Assembly: GCF_007991655.1 (NCBI RefSeq)
Contig: NZ_BJYT01000009.1
Span: forward strand, 1 to 64,000
Reading direction: 5' to 3'
Length of the DNA stretch: 64,000 nt
Origin: Segetibacter aerophilus
GTDB lineage: Bacteria; Bacteroidota; Bacteroidia; Chitinophagales; Chitinophagaceae
The translations under genes were made by a program, and so were the position numbers. This document shows, one piece after another, positions 17,841 through 26,752 of the stretch. Numbering within the stretch: position 1 is the stretch's first letter; every line of letters starts with the position of its first letter. The notes under the pieces were generated by a model that had not been told where the DNA came from, did not search any database, and worked only from the letters and a program-made list of their open reading frames with translations.

Positions 17841-18125
17841 CTAAGTTGCATTCCTATCCGAATGTCCTAGGTTTTTGCCCGGGCTGATTCTATCCCTGAT
17901 CAGTTGTTTAAGTTCTTTCACTTCAGGAAAACGTCCCATTGTTTTACGATCAAATACCAGTTGTTCATCAATAAAAATGGAATAAGTGCCGCTAACAACC
18001 GCTGGCTTTAATGCGACAGCGGCGACCTCCTCGGAAAACGTGGTAAGAATTTCTTGTGCCATATAAGCAGCTCTTAAGAGCCATCCACATTTCGGGCAAT
18101 ATTCTATACTAATTGTGGGCTTCAC
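17841..18125 (-). CDS. SelT/SelW/SelH-type thioredoxin-like protein (Cys form)
   Basis: A 94-residue protein with the N-terminal redox motif EYCPKCGWLLRA (CxxC where selenoprotein W has CxxU). A central segment SGTYSIFIDEQLVFDRKTMGRFPEVKELK is typical of the Rdx/SelW family (about 45-74). The C-terminal tail is GKNLGHSD. The start codon is a GTG at 18125; no in-frame ATG gives the family N-terminus. It is a probable cytoplasmic thiol redox protein whose partners are unknown. It is followed by a terminator and the desaturase gene. Confidence 0.85.
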   Translation of the reverse strand: MKPTISIEYCPKCGWLLRAAYMAQEILTTFSEEVAAVALKPAVVSGTYSIFIDEQLVFDRKTMGRFPEVKELKQLIRDRISPGKNLGHSDRNAT

Positions 18126-18187
18126 TTGTGTTTAGTATTACGTAAAAGGTAAAAAAACGTTTATTACGATGTCCGCCCTACCTAAAT

Positions 18188-18220
18188 AAAAAAGTGCGGC
18201 TAACAATAACCGCACTTTTT
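18188..18220 (-). terminator. Terminator of the desaturase gene
   Basis: AAAAAAGTGCGG pairs with CCGCACTTTTT around a 10-nt loop. It lies 26 bp past the stop of the minus-strand desaturase gene and has a U-run in that direction. Confidence 0.82.
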
Positions 18221-18245
18221 ATCAATATCCGGAGGTGTTTTTGAG

Positions 18246-19316
18246 TTAAGACGCTGTGGCCATTTGCTTTAAATAGGCAACGTGAGATACAACTGCATGA
18301 CTCATCTTTTTATATTCTACATATTGAACACCGTATTCTTCACAAGCCTGCTTGATTATTTTGCTGATTTGCGGGTAATGGATGTGAGATATTTTTGGAA
18401 ATAGATGATGCTCAATCTGGAAATTTAATCCCCCGACATACCAAGAAACTAATTTACTTCTCGTCGCGAAGTTGGCCGTAGTCTTCAACTGGTGGATAGC
18501 CCATTCGTCTTCAATTTTATTTGTAACAACATCCGGGACCGGAAAGTGCGTGTGCTCAACTGTATGTGCAAGTTGAAAAACAATACTTAAAATAAAGCCT
18601 GTAACTGCAGTAAAGAAAATAAAACCGATTAGCCAGCTGGTAAACCCAATAGTGATAATTGGGATTACTATAAACAAAGAATAATAAATAGCCTTAAAAA
18701 CCCAGAAACTAATATGGTCCGCTGTGTCCATTTTTTTCAAAGGCATGTTCTGGATCTTCTTGGTAAAATACTTCCTGTAATCTGAGACGAAACTCCAGTA
18801 AAAATGTAAAAGGCAATAAGGAGCCCAAAAATACCAGTGTTGAAAATTATGAATTTTATACTTTTTCTGGGTTGAAGTCATCCTTAAAAAAGGCCTTGCA
18901 TCGATATCATCATCAACGCCATCAATGTTGGTAAAAGCGTGATGGATGATATTGTGTTTTACATTCCACATAAAAGGACTTCCACCTAAAATTCCAAGTG
19001 TTATTGCAGCACATTTATTAATAAAAGGAGAGTCGCTGAAACTACCATGTCCGCCGTCATGCATAATATTGAAGCCAATAGCCGACATTAATCCACCTAA
19101 CAAAGCCGCCTCAAGAAGAGCTAAAACAGTTGATGGAGTAAAAAAAACGAGGTGTATATAAGTAATAGAAAAACTTACTAAAAGAATTACAGCTTTGGTA
19201 TACAACTTATAATTGCCGGTTGTGCTGATATTTCGCTCAGTAAAATATTCATTGATCCTTCTTTTAAGTTCCCCGTGAAAGGACTGCTTTTGTGTAGCAA
19301 ATTTTGGTGTAGCCAT
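18246..19316 (-). CDS. Membrane fatty-acid desaturase (acyl-CoA/front-end type)
   Basis: The 356-residue protein has the three histidine boxes of membrane di-iron desaturases: HDGGHGSF, HNIIHHAFTN and QIEHHLFP, plus HTVEHTHFP. Four or more hydrophobic helices separate them. The QIEHH box, with Gln in first position, is typical of the delta-5/delta-6 and linoleoyl-CoA-like group, although no cytochrome b5 domain is fused. It introduces a double bond into membrane acyl chains, probably for fluidity control. The exact position cannot be read. It is monocistronic with its own terminator. Confidence 0.88.
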   Translation of the reverse strand: MATPKFATQKQSFHGELKRRINEYFTERNISTTGNYKLYTKAVILLVSFSITYIHLVFFTPSTVLALLEAALLGGLMSAIGFNIMHDGGHGSFSDSPFINKCAAITLGILGGSPFMWNVKHNIIHHAFTNIDGVDDDIDARPFLRMTSTQKKYKIHNFQHWYFWAPYCLLHFYWSFVSDYRKYFTKKIQNMPLKKMDTADHISFWVFKAIYYSLFIVIPIITIGFTSWLIGFIFFTAVTGFILSIVFQLAHTVEHTHFPVPDVVTNKIEDEWAIHQLKTTANFATRSKLVSWYVGGLNFQIEHHLFPKISHIHYPQISKIIKQACEEYGVQYVEYKKMSHAVVSHVAYLKQMATAS

Positions 19317-19374
19317 AATACTAGATATTTATAATTCCGGTTTTGTGTTTATTATTTATGTCTCTAACGCAAAA

Positions 19375-20109
19375 TCAGGTTGTATGTTGAATAAAGGAAT
19401 TAAAAGTATTAACTCCTATCATCTTTTTTGTGATATAACCCTCTGCATATTGAACTCCAATTCGTTTTCCCAGCATCATAGATCTTGCTCTAATACTTTC
19501 GAAAAAAGCAGGGCTGGAGATGTAAGTCTGGGGTTCGTTAAGGTCGGGGTTGAAAAATTGCGTTTTATAACATAAGACAGATTGTAACTTTTTATCGAAA
19601 TAATCTGAAATATCAAAAACAAAGTCGGGTTGTAAAAAACGATCCTGAAGGTAATGAAAAATGTATTTTGGTCTCCAGGCATCCTGCAATTCAGCTTCAA
19701 CTACGGTTTCTATTTTTCTTAAACCAGACAAGAACGCAGCGTCTTCTACCAGTTGTGCACTTCTTCCGTGATCGGGGTGACGATCTTCCAACGCGTTGCA
19801 CAACACAATTTCAGGCCTGTACTTTCTTATAACTTCTATAACTTTTCTCTGATGCTTTTCATCGTTTTGAAAAAAGCCATCTGCCATTTTAAGGTTTTCT
19901 CTCACAGATGCCTGTAAAACTTTTGCAGCTTCAGCAGCTTCTTCCTTTCTTGTCTCAGCACTACCTCTTGTTCCTAATTCGCCCTGGGTTAAATCAACAA
20001 TTCCGACTTTTTTCCCTTCTGCCACGCAGGCGAGAATAGTTCCTGAACAACCTAGTTCTACATCATCCGGATGGACACCGAAAGCCAGGATATCCAGTTT
20101 TTCAAACAT
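19375..20109 (-). CDS. bshB1: Bacillithiol biosynthesis deacetylase BshB1
   Basis: A LmbE/PIG-L-type zinc deacetylase of 244 residues from the ATG at 20109; an upstream TTG-type extension adds nine unrelated residues. Metal and catalytic motifs are AFGVHPDDVELGCSG (HPDD), NALEDRHPDHGRS (HPDH) and QYAEGY near the C-terminus. BshB1 removes the acetyl group of GlcNAc-malate to give GlcN-malate, the second step of bacillithiol synthesis. bshA and bshC are not in the window, so the pathway genes are scattered. Confidence 0.92.
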   Translation of the reverse strand: MFEKLDILAFGVHPDDVELGCSGTILACVAEGKKVGIVDLTQGELGTRGSAETRKEEAAEAAKVLQASVRENLKMADGFFQNDEKHQRKVIEVIRKYRPEIVLCNALEDRHPDHGRSAQLVEDAAFLSGLRKIETVVEAELQDAWRPKYIFHYLQDRFLQPDFVFDISDYFDKKLQSVLCYKTQFFNPDLNEPQTYISSPAFFESIRARSMMLGKRIGVQYAEGYITKKMIGVNTFNSFIQHTT

Positions 20110-20244
20110 TTTTACAGCCTTTAAAAGTGGCTGCAAGGTAATCTTTTATAAGAAGGATTATGTTAATTAAAACAGATAAGATATTCACAGGAACTGACCG
20201 ACATGGCCAATTTTTTAGTGCGAGATCACGCCTCCATTTGGGTT

Positions 20245-20862
20245 TCAACTGCGGTGGCCGTACATTCTTTCAACATCTTTAACAATGATCTCTATCGCCT
20301 GGTCTTTTTCTACCGGATCATAATTTTGTTTCAGGCTGCTTCCAAAAATGATTGCTACAGTTTGATAAAATCCTGCAGTAAAACCGCCCTTATATTCCTG
20401 GATGAGATGGTAGCAGTTGTTACCGGTTTCACGATAGATCAACTTCATTAAAACTTTACCCTGGTAAACTGAGAGATTGGTTATTTTACTTGTAAATTCC
20501 TTCTTAAGTTCTTTTTCCCTTGACTTAATAATCCTCTTCCGCTCTTGCTTATCAGTGACATTTACCAGTAAACTATTTACTTCATTAAAGACTTTACCCG
20601 CAGCTTTTGCATAGGGATAAGTGACATACACAGCGTTCCTTAACCTGTTCCATTCAGCCCAGTACTGCCGCCATTTCGCGTGCATTTTTGTGTAAACTTC
20701 TACATCCAGTAAACGCCCCCCCGGAATGGTATCCCCATCTACAACAAAAGCGTACACCTTAAGTGTATCGTTTCGGTTGTCCTGTGCATTTACGCCAATT
20801 CCACTTAATAGCAGGAAAACAATTAAACCACCAGTAAGTAGTAATTTATAATTTTTACTCAT
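20245..20862 (-). CDS. DUF4294 family exported protein
   Basis: The 205-residue product begins with a hydrophobic signal segment (LLLTGGLIVFLLLSGIGVNAQ core). The DUF4294 body follows: VDGDTIPGGRLLDVEVYTK, then a helical RWRQ-like region (KWRQYWAEWNRLRNAVYVTYPYA) and the conserved LIYRETGNNCYHLIQEYKGG. The function is unknown; the family is restricted mainly to Bacteroidota. It stands alone on the minus strand between bshB1 and ccmF. Confidence 0.82.
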   Translation of the reverse strand: MSKNYKLLLTGGLIVFLLLSGIGVNAQDNRNDTLKVYAFVVDGDTIPGGRLLDVEVYTKMHAKWRQYWAEWNRLRNAVYVTYPYAKAAGKVFNEVNSLLVNVTDKQERKRIIKSREKELKKEFTSKITNLSVYQGKVLMKLIYRETGNNCYHLIQEYKGGFTAGFYQTVAIIFGSSLKQNYDPVEKDQAIEIIVKDVERMYGHRS

Positions 20863-21004
20863 GACTAAACTCCTGTTATAAATATAGAGATAACTACGAA
20901 TATTTATGCTGCTTTACTGTTTAAGTAACCTAACTCTATGTTATTTCTTTCTAAATACGAACTTTTCGAAAAAACGATTAAAAATGGTCGAAACTAAACA
21001 AACT

Positions 21005-21034
21005 AAAAAAGAGTTCGCAATCGAACTCTTTTAA
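21005..21034 (-). terminator. Terminator of the ccmE-ccmF unit
   Basis: AAAAGAGTTCG and CGAACTCTTTT form a near-perfect stem around a 4-nt loop. It lies 42 bp past the ccmF stop and is U-rich on the minus strand. Confidence 0.85.
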
Positions 21035-21075
21035 AACGTTATTTTAATTAGTTGTGGTACTATACCACCTGAATT

Positions 21076-23685
21076 TTATTCAACTCTTGCGGTAGAACCA
21101 ATCCTTTTCATCTGTTTTACCCTTTGCACAATGCTCATTATGATACCCACAACCATTACCAACACTCCCATCCATAGGATATTAATGAAGGGAAACTCGT
21201 AGGCTTTAAGGGTCACAAAATTAAGAACGGATGAACTTTCTTTTACTCCAATTTGCAGCAACCCCTGGGTTTGGTCCTTTACTTGCGCAAATTGTAGAAT
21301 CAGGCTCTGCGCCATGACGGTGTCGGGGATGGAATAAATGCTGCCGTTTTTAACCTGCAGCAGCGGTTGTGCTTCGAAACGGTTTCCCTCTTTAGATATC
21401 ACGGTGATGTTTAAAGCAATAGCGGTGTCGTTTTGACTAAACTGGTACTTTGTATTTGACGGGTTAACTGTAACATTATTTACGATCATAACACCTTTAG
21501 AATAAAAAAGGGTATCTCCAATGCGAACATTTGTGTTTCTAAACGTGGAAGTGTCGGCCGCCTTAATCTTTTCAGGATCACCCAGAAAAGTCAAATAGGT
21601 AAAAATATCCCTGTTCCAGTAGTGCTTCGCTGAAGGATTGGGAGTTACCCCTTCTGCACCTTTATTATTTTCAATGATGTCAGGATACAGGTTAAACTTC
21701 TCGTCGCCCTTTTTGCTTTGAAAATTTATCTCGTAATACCGCTTCCGATCTTTTGGATTGAGTGTATCCTTCACGTACGTCACCATGTACTTGCCCATAT
21801 CAGTGGCGAGACCTTTTACCAACGTAAGATTTTCCAACGGGCTCTCCTTATCCCCGATTTTTAACGGGGACATGCCTGTTGTGTTATAACTTAAAACAGA
21901 CTTTTTCGAGCTTGAAATCAGGATACCTAAAAGAAAAAGGCCAAAGCCTATATGAGCAACTGATGCACCCGCCATCTTTAGCTTTCCTTTCAAACCCAAC
22001 TGTATATAGGAGGCATTTGCGACAACTGCATAAATGGCTGCAAAAACACCTAAATGAATGGCTATCAAAAAACCAATGCCTTTTTTATCGTACTCAATTT
22101 CGCCCCAAATGGCAATAGCTATACTGGCTAAAACGGCAATTAAAGTAGGACCTGCAATTCTCCTTAGAAAAAAGGGCTTAGGTGTGTCTTTGTATTTAAA
22201 GTATTGAGTGATCGCCGTTAATGTTCCTATAATAATAGCTACGAAAATCTGCACCTGGTTGTGAAAGCCTTCCGGGTCCTCACCAACTGCCCACTTTGTA
22301 CCAAGCAGCTTATTCAGCACAGGCAACGAAGTGATCACTATTATAACAAACGCCGATAAGAAGAATATAAGCGAGCCGATAAACATCCAGAACTCCCTGC
22401 TATAGGTGTTTTCTTCTTTCGTTATTGTTGGTATTTCCGCATCGTGGTTAATCAGCCAGAAAAGAGCAACCAAAGCAAGAAGGGTAGAAACTAAGGTAAG
22501 AACGCCATAAAAATATCCTAAGACATTTAGGACTATAAAAAGAGCTACAACAATCATTTTGTAGTTTCTCGTCTTTGCTGCAATAAAAGGTGGAATCCAG
22601 AAGAAGAGGTTTAGAAAAAGGTATAACTGCACATTCATGCCTAGATCAGTAAACGCGTGTACCGAAGTATCCCCTAAAACCCCGCTTCTTGTCAAAAACG
22701 TAGAATATAAAATAAGCAGGAAGGCAAGAATATAAAATGAATATGTACTCTTTAGAGAATAACCGCTGCTGCGGAAAATCAGGTTCGTATGCAAGCCGGC
22801 GACCATTACCAGCCACGGAACTAACGATGCGTTCTCAACAGGATCCCACGCCCAATACCCTCCGAAAGTCAAACTTTCATAAGCCCAGGCTGCACCCATC
22901 ATTATACCAACACCTAAAATACCTGTCGAAAAAGCGGCCCAGGAAATCGCAGGCTTTGTCCAGCCTTTATAGTCTCTTTTCCACAACCCTGCGATGGCAT
23001 AGGCAAAAGGAACAATCGTTGACGCAAATCCTAAAAACAACACAGGCGGGTGAATAACCATCCAATAGTTTTGCAGTAAAGCATTTAACCCGTTGCCATC
23101 CTTCCACATGCTCAAATAATCTTTCCGCAAAGCGCCGGTAGTAACGTCTTTAAAAACCGGGGCTGCATCAAAAAAGCCTTCATGTCTAAGTAGAACAAAC
23201 GGACTGCTTCCTACTTTCGCTCCCCAGAAGTAAAGGCCGACAATCATTGTAGCAAGGCAAAATTGAGCAAAGCTTACAATACTCATTACTGGTGCTTCCC
23301 ATGTTTTCGCTCTCCAGATGAGTATCCATCCTAACACGCAATGCCAGAAACTCCACAGCATAAAACTACCTTCCTGGCCCTCCCAAAAACAACTTAACAA
23401 ATACTCAACCTGCAAAGCTCGGCTACTATGTTGCCAGGCATATTTGTATTCAAAAAAATGATTTGAAATAATATAATAAAGTGAAGAAAATATTGCAACG
23501 ATAGATACAGTCTCTAATAGAAATGAGATCCTTGCTATCCGTATCCAGCCGCTTTTTTCCTGTAATTCTGCAGTATTGGCCGCCTTAAAAAAAGCAACGG
23601 TGGCCACCAACGAAGCCACCAGAGAAAGTATTGCGAAAAATTGTCCTATTTGTCCAGGTAGTAAATGTTCCCCTATAAATTCCAT
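21076..23685 (-). CDS. ccmF: Cytochrome c maturation haem lyase subunit CcmF
   Basis: An 869-residue polytopic membrane protein starting at the ATG at 23685; a GTG two codons earlier is less likely. It shows the CcmF layout: about 15 helices, the tryptophan-rich WWD haem-handling segment GGYWAWDPVENASLVPWLV with flanking His residues (YWMVIHPPVLFLG, AGLHTNL), and a large periplasmic domain (about 620-830) before the last helix. It transfers haem from CcmE to apocytochromes with CcmH. It lies 22 bp after ccmE. No other ccm gene is present here. Confidence 0.92.
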   Translation of the reverse strand: MEFIGEHLLPGQIGQFFAILSLVASLVATVAFFKAANTAELQEKSGWIRIARISFLLETVSIVAIFSSLYYIISNHFFEYKYAWQHSSRALQVEYLLSCFWEGQEGSFMLWSFWHCVLGWILIWRAKTWEAPVMSIVSFAQFCLATMIVGLYFWGAKVGSSPFVLLRHEGFFDAAPVFKDVTTGALRKDYLSMWKDGNGLNALLQNYWMVIHPPVLFLGFASTIVPFAYAIAGLWKRDYKGWTKPAISWAAFSTGILGVGIMMGAAWAYESLTFGGYWAWDPVENASLVPWLVMVAGLHTNLIFRSSGYSLKSTYSFYILAFLLILYSTFLTRSGVLGDTSVHAFTDLGMNVQLYLFLNLFFWIPPFIAAKTRNYKMIVVALFIVLNVLGYFYGVLTLVSTLLALVALFWLINHDAEIPTITKEENTYSREFWMFIGSLIFFLSAFVIIVITSLPVLNKLLGTKWAVGEDPEGFHNQVQIFVAIIIGTLTAITQYFKYKDTPKPFFLRRIAGPTLIAVLASIAIAIWGEIEYDKKGIGFLIAIHLGVFAAIYAVVANASYIQLGLKGKLKMAGASVAHIGFGLFLLGILISSSKKSVLSYNTTGMSPLKIGDKESPLENLTLVKGLATDMGKYMVTYVKDTLNPKDRKRYYEINFQSKKGDEKFNLYPDIIENNKGAEGVTPNPSAKHYWNRDIFTYLTFLGDPEKIKAADTSTFRNTNVRIGDTLFYSKGVMIVNNVTVNPSNTKYQFSQNDTAIALNITVISKEGNRFEAQPLLQVKNGSIYSIPDTVMAQSLILQFAQVKDQTQGLLQIGVKESSSVLNFVTLKAYEFPFINILWMGVLVMVVGIIMSIVQRVKQMKRIGSTARVE

Positions 23686-23707
23686 GAGCACTTTTTAATT
23701 TCTTCTC

Positions 23708-24127
23708 TTATTTTGTTTCATAATTCACTGCCGTTCCCAATTCCTTTTTAGCCGCGTTCATATCATCCTTATATTTCGATGGGCACTTCAAAAGAATATC
23801 ACGACATTCAAAATGGTCTCCCTCTACCCTGCCCTTTAATACCAGTCGCTCGCTTTTTTCCATGTCAGTTGGCTTTGTATTGCGATAGACCACTTTTATG
23901 CTATTGCCGATAGAGTCTACCGCAGTAAATGAGAGATAATTCGGGTCTTTTACGGGATCGTAATTCAGAGAGTTCTTTTCAACTTTTGCAATCAAATGCA
24001 CAAATTTTCCGGGTTTTTCTTTGGCCGACGTAACGGTATCATACGTAGTAACATCACCCATAAAACTTATTAGAACTGCAATGGCTGCAGCTATCAAAAC
24101 AAGCAGAATTATGTGCGTTTTTTTCAT
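23708..24127 (-). CDS. ccmE: Haem chaperone CcmE, CxxxY variant
   Basis: This 139-residue protein has an N-terminal membrane anchor (about 5-23) and the OB-fold body of CcmE (GKFVHLIAKVEKNS, SIKVVYRNTKPTDM, VLKGRVEGDHFECRDILLKC). Its start is the ATG at 24127, where the signal anchor begins. The residue that binds haem covalently in Escherichia coli is the His of an HxxxY motif. Here the equivalent block reads C115-P-S-K-Y119, so the ligand is a Cys. A CxxxY form is known from some archaea and sulfate reducers. The protein would carry haem by a different thioether-type bond and hand it to CcmF, encoded directly downstream. Confidence 0.9.
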   Translation of the reverse strand: MKKTHIILLVLIAAAIAVLISFMGDVTTYDTVTSAKEKPGKFVHLIAKVEKNSLNYDPVKDPNYLSFTAVDSIGNSIKVVYRNTKPTDMEKSERLVLKGRVEGDHFECRDILLKCPSKYKDDMNAAKKELGTAVNYETK

Positions 24128-24279
24128 TGCTCCGGGTTTTCCGCAAATGTAGTTCAAAAAAGGGATGGCATGAAGAGAGGTGTTTAGTGCTATTGTTAAA
24201 ACGCGTACAGTTTCAAGGTTTTCAGAAGCCTTTTACATTTGGGTAAATTTCTTGTACCAAGCAGTATGTCTTCATTTAG

Positions 24280-24322
24280 CATCGTTGTGTCACACCCTTC
24301 TACTGTTGTATGTTTATTCAAC
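24280..24322 (+). repeat. Dispersed palindromic repeat, copy B (GTGTCAC type)
   Basis: CATCGTTGTGTCACAC starts at 24280, followed by CCTTCTAC and, 12 bp further, ATTCAAC (24316-24322). This tail is shared with copies D and I. It lies between the divergent ccmE and oxidoreductase genes. Confidence 0.85.
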
Positions 24323-24373
24323 CCGACCACGATTGGTTAAACACATTGGTGTGGCGTAAGTATCAATAACTAC

Positions 24374-24401
24374 TTGCCCTCAAGCAAAATCAATAACTTT
24401 A
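24374..24401 (+). promoter_or_regulatory. Weak promoter candidate
   Basis: TTG (24374-24376) and TAACTTTA (24394-24401) are separated by 17 bp, resembling the phylum promoter but with short spacing. The start codon follows at 24423. Confidence 0.22.
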
Positions 24402-24422
24402 GAGTTACTAACTCCTGCCACT

Positions 24423-25547
24423 ATGAAACTTTTTAAGCCCCTTTTCCGCATTTACATAATATTCCTGTTGCAACCTTTAGCTATGCCTCTATTAAATGCG
24501 CAACCTGTTCAGTCTACCCCACTTCGCCTCGCTGTTGTAGGCATATCTCACGGTCATGTTGGATGGATACTAGAACGAAAAAAGCCAGATGTTACGCTTG
24601 TAGGTATTTACGAACCAAACAAAGAGTTAGGCGAACGCAACGCAAAAGAACACCATCTTGATCCTGCTTTATTCTACACGGATCTAAACAAAATGCTGGA
24701 TGCAGTAAAGCCCGAAGCGGTCTCAGTCTTTGGTTCAATAAAAAATCATCTTGCTGCAGTAGAAGCCTGTGCTCCAAGAGGCATTCATGTAATGGTAGAA
24801 AAACCACTCACGTTTAATAACGAGGACGCGAGACAAATGCAGGAACTGGCCAACAAAAATCACATCTATCTGCTTACTAATTATGAGACCTCCTGGTATC
24901 CCACCACCGAGAAAACTTTTCAATTAGTCAATGACAGTAATTATGTTGGCCCTATCCGGAAAGTAGTATTTCATCACGGGCATGAAGGGCCAAAGAAGAT
25001 CGAGGTTCAACCCGAATTTTTTCAAATTCTTACAGACCCAGCGCAAAATGGTGGTGGGGCTATTGTGGACTTCGGATGTTATGGAGCAAATCTTATGACC
25101 TACTTGATGAAAGACCAGGAGCCGCTTTCTGTTACGGCAGTAACAGGTCATTTTCAACCTGCCATTTACCCTAAAGTAGATGATGAAGCTACTATTGTCG
25201 TTACCTATCCAAAAGCTCAATGCATTATACAAGCCTCCTGGAACTGGCCTTTTGCAAGAAAAGATATGGAGGTATATGGCGAGACGGGATACATTATTGC
25301 GACAAATAATAATAACATGCGCCTGAGAAATACGCAAACAAAAGGCGAACAAACGTTGCGGGTAACAACGAAAGAAGTAACAGTTTACACGGACCCGTTT
25401 TCTTACCTGGCAGATGTTGTAAGAGGAAAAATAAAAGTGCCTCACAATGGTTTATACTCCCTGGAAAACAATATGAAAGCTGTACGCATTTTAGATGCAG
25501 CAAGAGAGTCAGCAAGAACGGGGAAAACGATAACGTTAAAGAAGTAG
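24423..25547 (+). CDS. Exported Gfo/Idh/MocA family oxidoreductase
   Basis: The 374-residue product begins with a Sec-type signal region (IYIIFLLQPLAMPLLNAQ). A Rossmann domain follows (LAVVGISHGHVGWIL), then the family motif EKPLTF at about 123-128 and a C-terminal alpha/beta domain with GGGAIVDFGCYGANLMTY. Members oxidise or reduce sugars and cyclitols with NAD(P). Export of such an enzyme through Sec is unusual because the cofactor is bound in the cytoplasm; the signal has no twin Arg that I can see. It is convergent with the broken paralogue that follows. The substrate is unknown. Confidence 0.82.
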   Translation: MKLFKPLFRIYIIFLLQPLAMPLLNAQPVQSTPLRLAVVGISHGHVGWILERKKPDVTLVGIYEPNKELGERNAKEHHLDPALFYTDLNKMLDAVKPEAVSVFGSIKNHLAAVEACAPRGIHVMVEKPLTFNNEDARQMQELANKNHIYLLTNYETSWYPTTEKTFQLVNDSNYVGPIRKVVFHHGHEGPKKIEVQPEFFQILTDPAQNGGGAIVDFGCYGANLMTYLMKDQEPLSVTAVTGHFQPAIYPKVDDEATIVVTYPKAQCIIQASWNWPFARKDMEVYGETGYIIATNNNNMRLRNTQTKGEQTLRVTTKEVTVYTDPFSYLADVVRGKIKVPHNGLYSLENNMKAVRILDAARESARTGKTITLKK

Positions 25548-25567
25548 AATAAATCTTGATTGGCCTT

Positions 25568-26719
25568 TTATACTTCCACCCGTCTTCCTGTTTCCATTGC
25601 TTTGTAAATAGCTTTAATAATTCTTACATCCTGCAGGCCCATTTCACCGGGAACAGGTGACGGACGTTTGTCTTTAACGGCCATGGCGAAATCATCCATT
25701 TGTCTTGCCTGTTGATTGACACCTTTGAAATCCATTTCCCCTTCTGAAGTTTTGCCTTTTAGCCCTCTATAAGCGTATGTGGGCGAAAGTTCAAACCAGC
25801 CTTTTTCTGCTTCTGCACGTAGCAGGTTTGTTCCCTTAGACTAGCTGCACATACAATCTGCGTTTATCCCTCCTGGAAACTCCATTTGCCAGAGGATCGT
25901 TTCTTCAATGTTCTTGAACATTTCTTTATTTGTCTTTGGGCCTTCTTGTGCTGCCACGGAGATCGGTTCCAACCCTGTTGTATATCGTGCGCCTTGTATA
26001 CAGTAAACTCCCAGGTCCATCAATGGACCGCCGCCTGCTAATTTTTTATCAAGCCGCCAACCGGATGTTCCGTCCATGCCATTGTATGCTTTTATCAGTT
26101 TAATGGGGCCATATATTTTCTTTTGACCCAAACGCATCATCTCCAGGTGAAATGGATCAAAATGAAGTCGGTAACCTATAGACAACATTTTGCCTACTTC
26201 CTTGCAGGCAGCTATCATACTTTCACATTCTTCTGTCGAAACTGCCATTGGCTTTTCACAGATAACATGCTTGCCGGCTTTGGCTGCGCGAATAGTATAT
26301 TCTGCATGCATCGAGTTGGGCAAAACAACATAAACAATATCGATGTCGGGATTGTCTTTGATCGAATCAAAAGTTTGATAGTTGTAAATATTCTTGTCAG
26401 GAATATTGTATTGCTTCTTCCACTTCTCAGCTTTGTCGGGGCTACCTGTAACAATACCGGAGAGGTAACAATGTTGAGTTTCTTTTAGTGATGGGGCAAG
26501 TTCTCCTGAGCTGTACCCTCCTAATCCAACCAGTGCAATGCCTAGCTTGTGCTGGCCTTTTTCGTTCGTTGCTTTTTCTTCACTCTGTTGTTCATTTGTC
26601 CCGCAGCCGGCTAGAGAACTGATTCCATTTACTGCAAGAGCTGCAAAGCCCGCCTTGCAGGAAAGATTGTAAATAAATTTTCTTCGTGTGTAAGGGTTTG
26701 GTTGGTGATAGGGAGTCAT
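25568..26719 (-). pseudogene. Gfo/Idh/MocA oxidoreductase interrupted by an in-frame amber codon
   Basis: The reading frame starts at 26719 with a Tat-type signal (YTRRKFIYNL) and a lipobox-like SLAGC. It continues through GIALVGLGGYSSGEL, CEKPMAVS and GGGPLMDLGVYCIQGARY, then reaches TAG at 25841-25843 (codon 293). The same frame continues without another stop for 90 codons to TAA at 25568, and that part still encodes the family C-terminus (LLRAEAEKGWFELSPTYAY, GLQDVRIIKAIYKAMETG). Related proteins usually have Tyr after a Ser at this point, so one base change of a TAC or TAT codon would explain the stop. The rest of the frame looks intact, which suggests a recent mutation, a sequencing error, or readthrough. 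Confidence 0.85.
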
Positions 26720-26727
26720 AGTTGGAG

Positions 26728-26752
26728 AATTAGGAATTAGGAATTAGGAATT
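26728..26752. repeat. Short tandem repeat AATTAGG
   Basis: Three full copies of AATTAGG and a partial fourth lie 9 bp upstream of the start of the interrupted oxidoreductase gene. Confidence 0.8.

Noticed and set aside
24924-25445. 173-codon frame opposite an oxidoreductase gene
   Set aside because: It is antisense to the conserved C-terminal domain, is Cys- and Arg-rich, and has no recognisable family.
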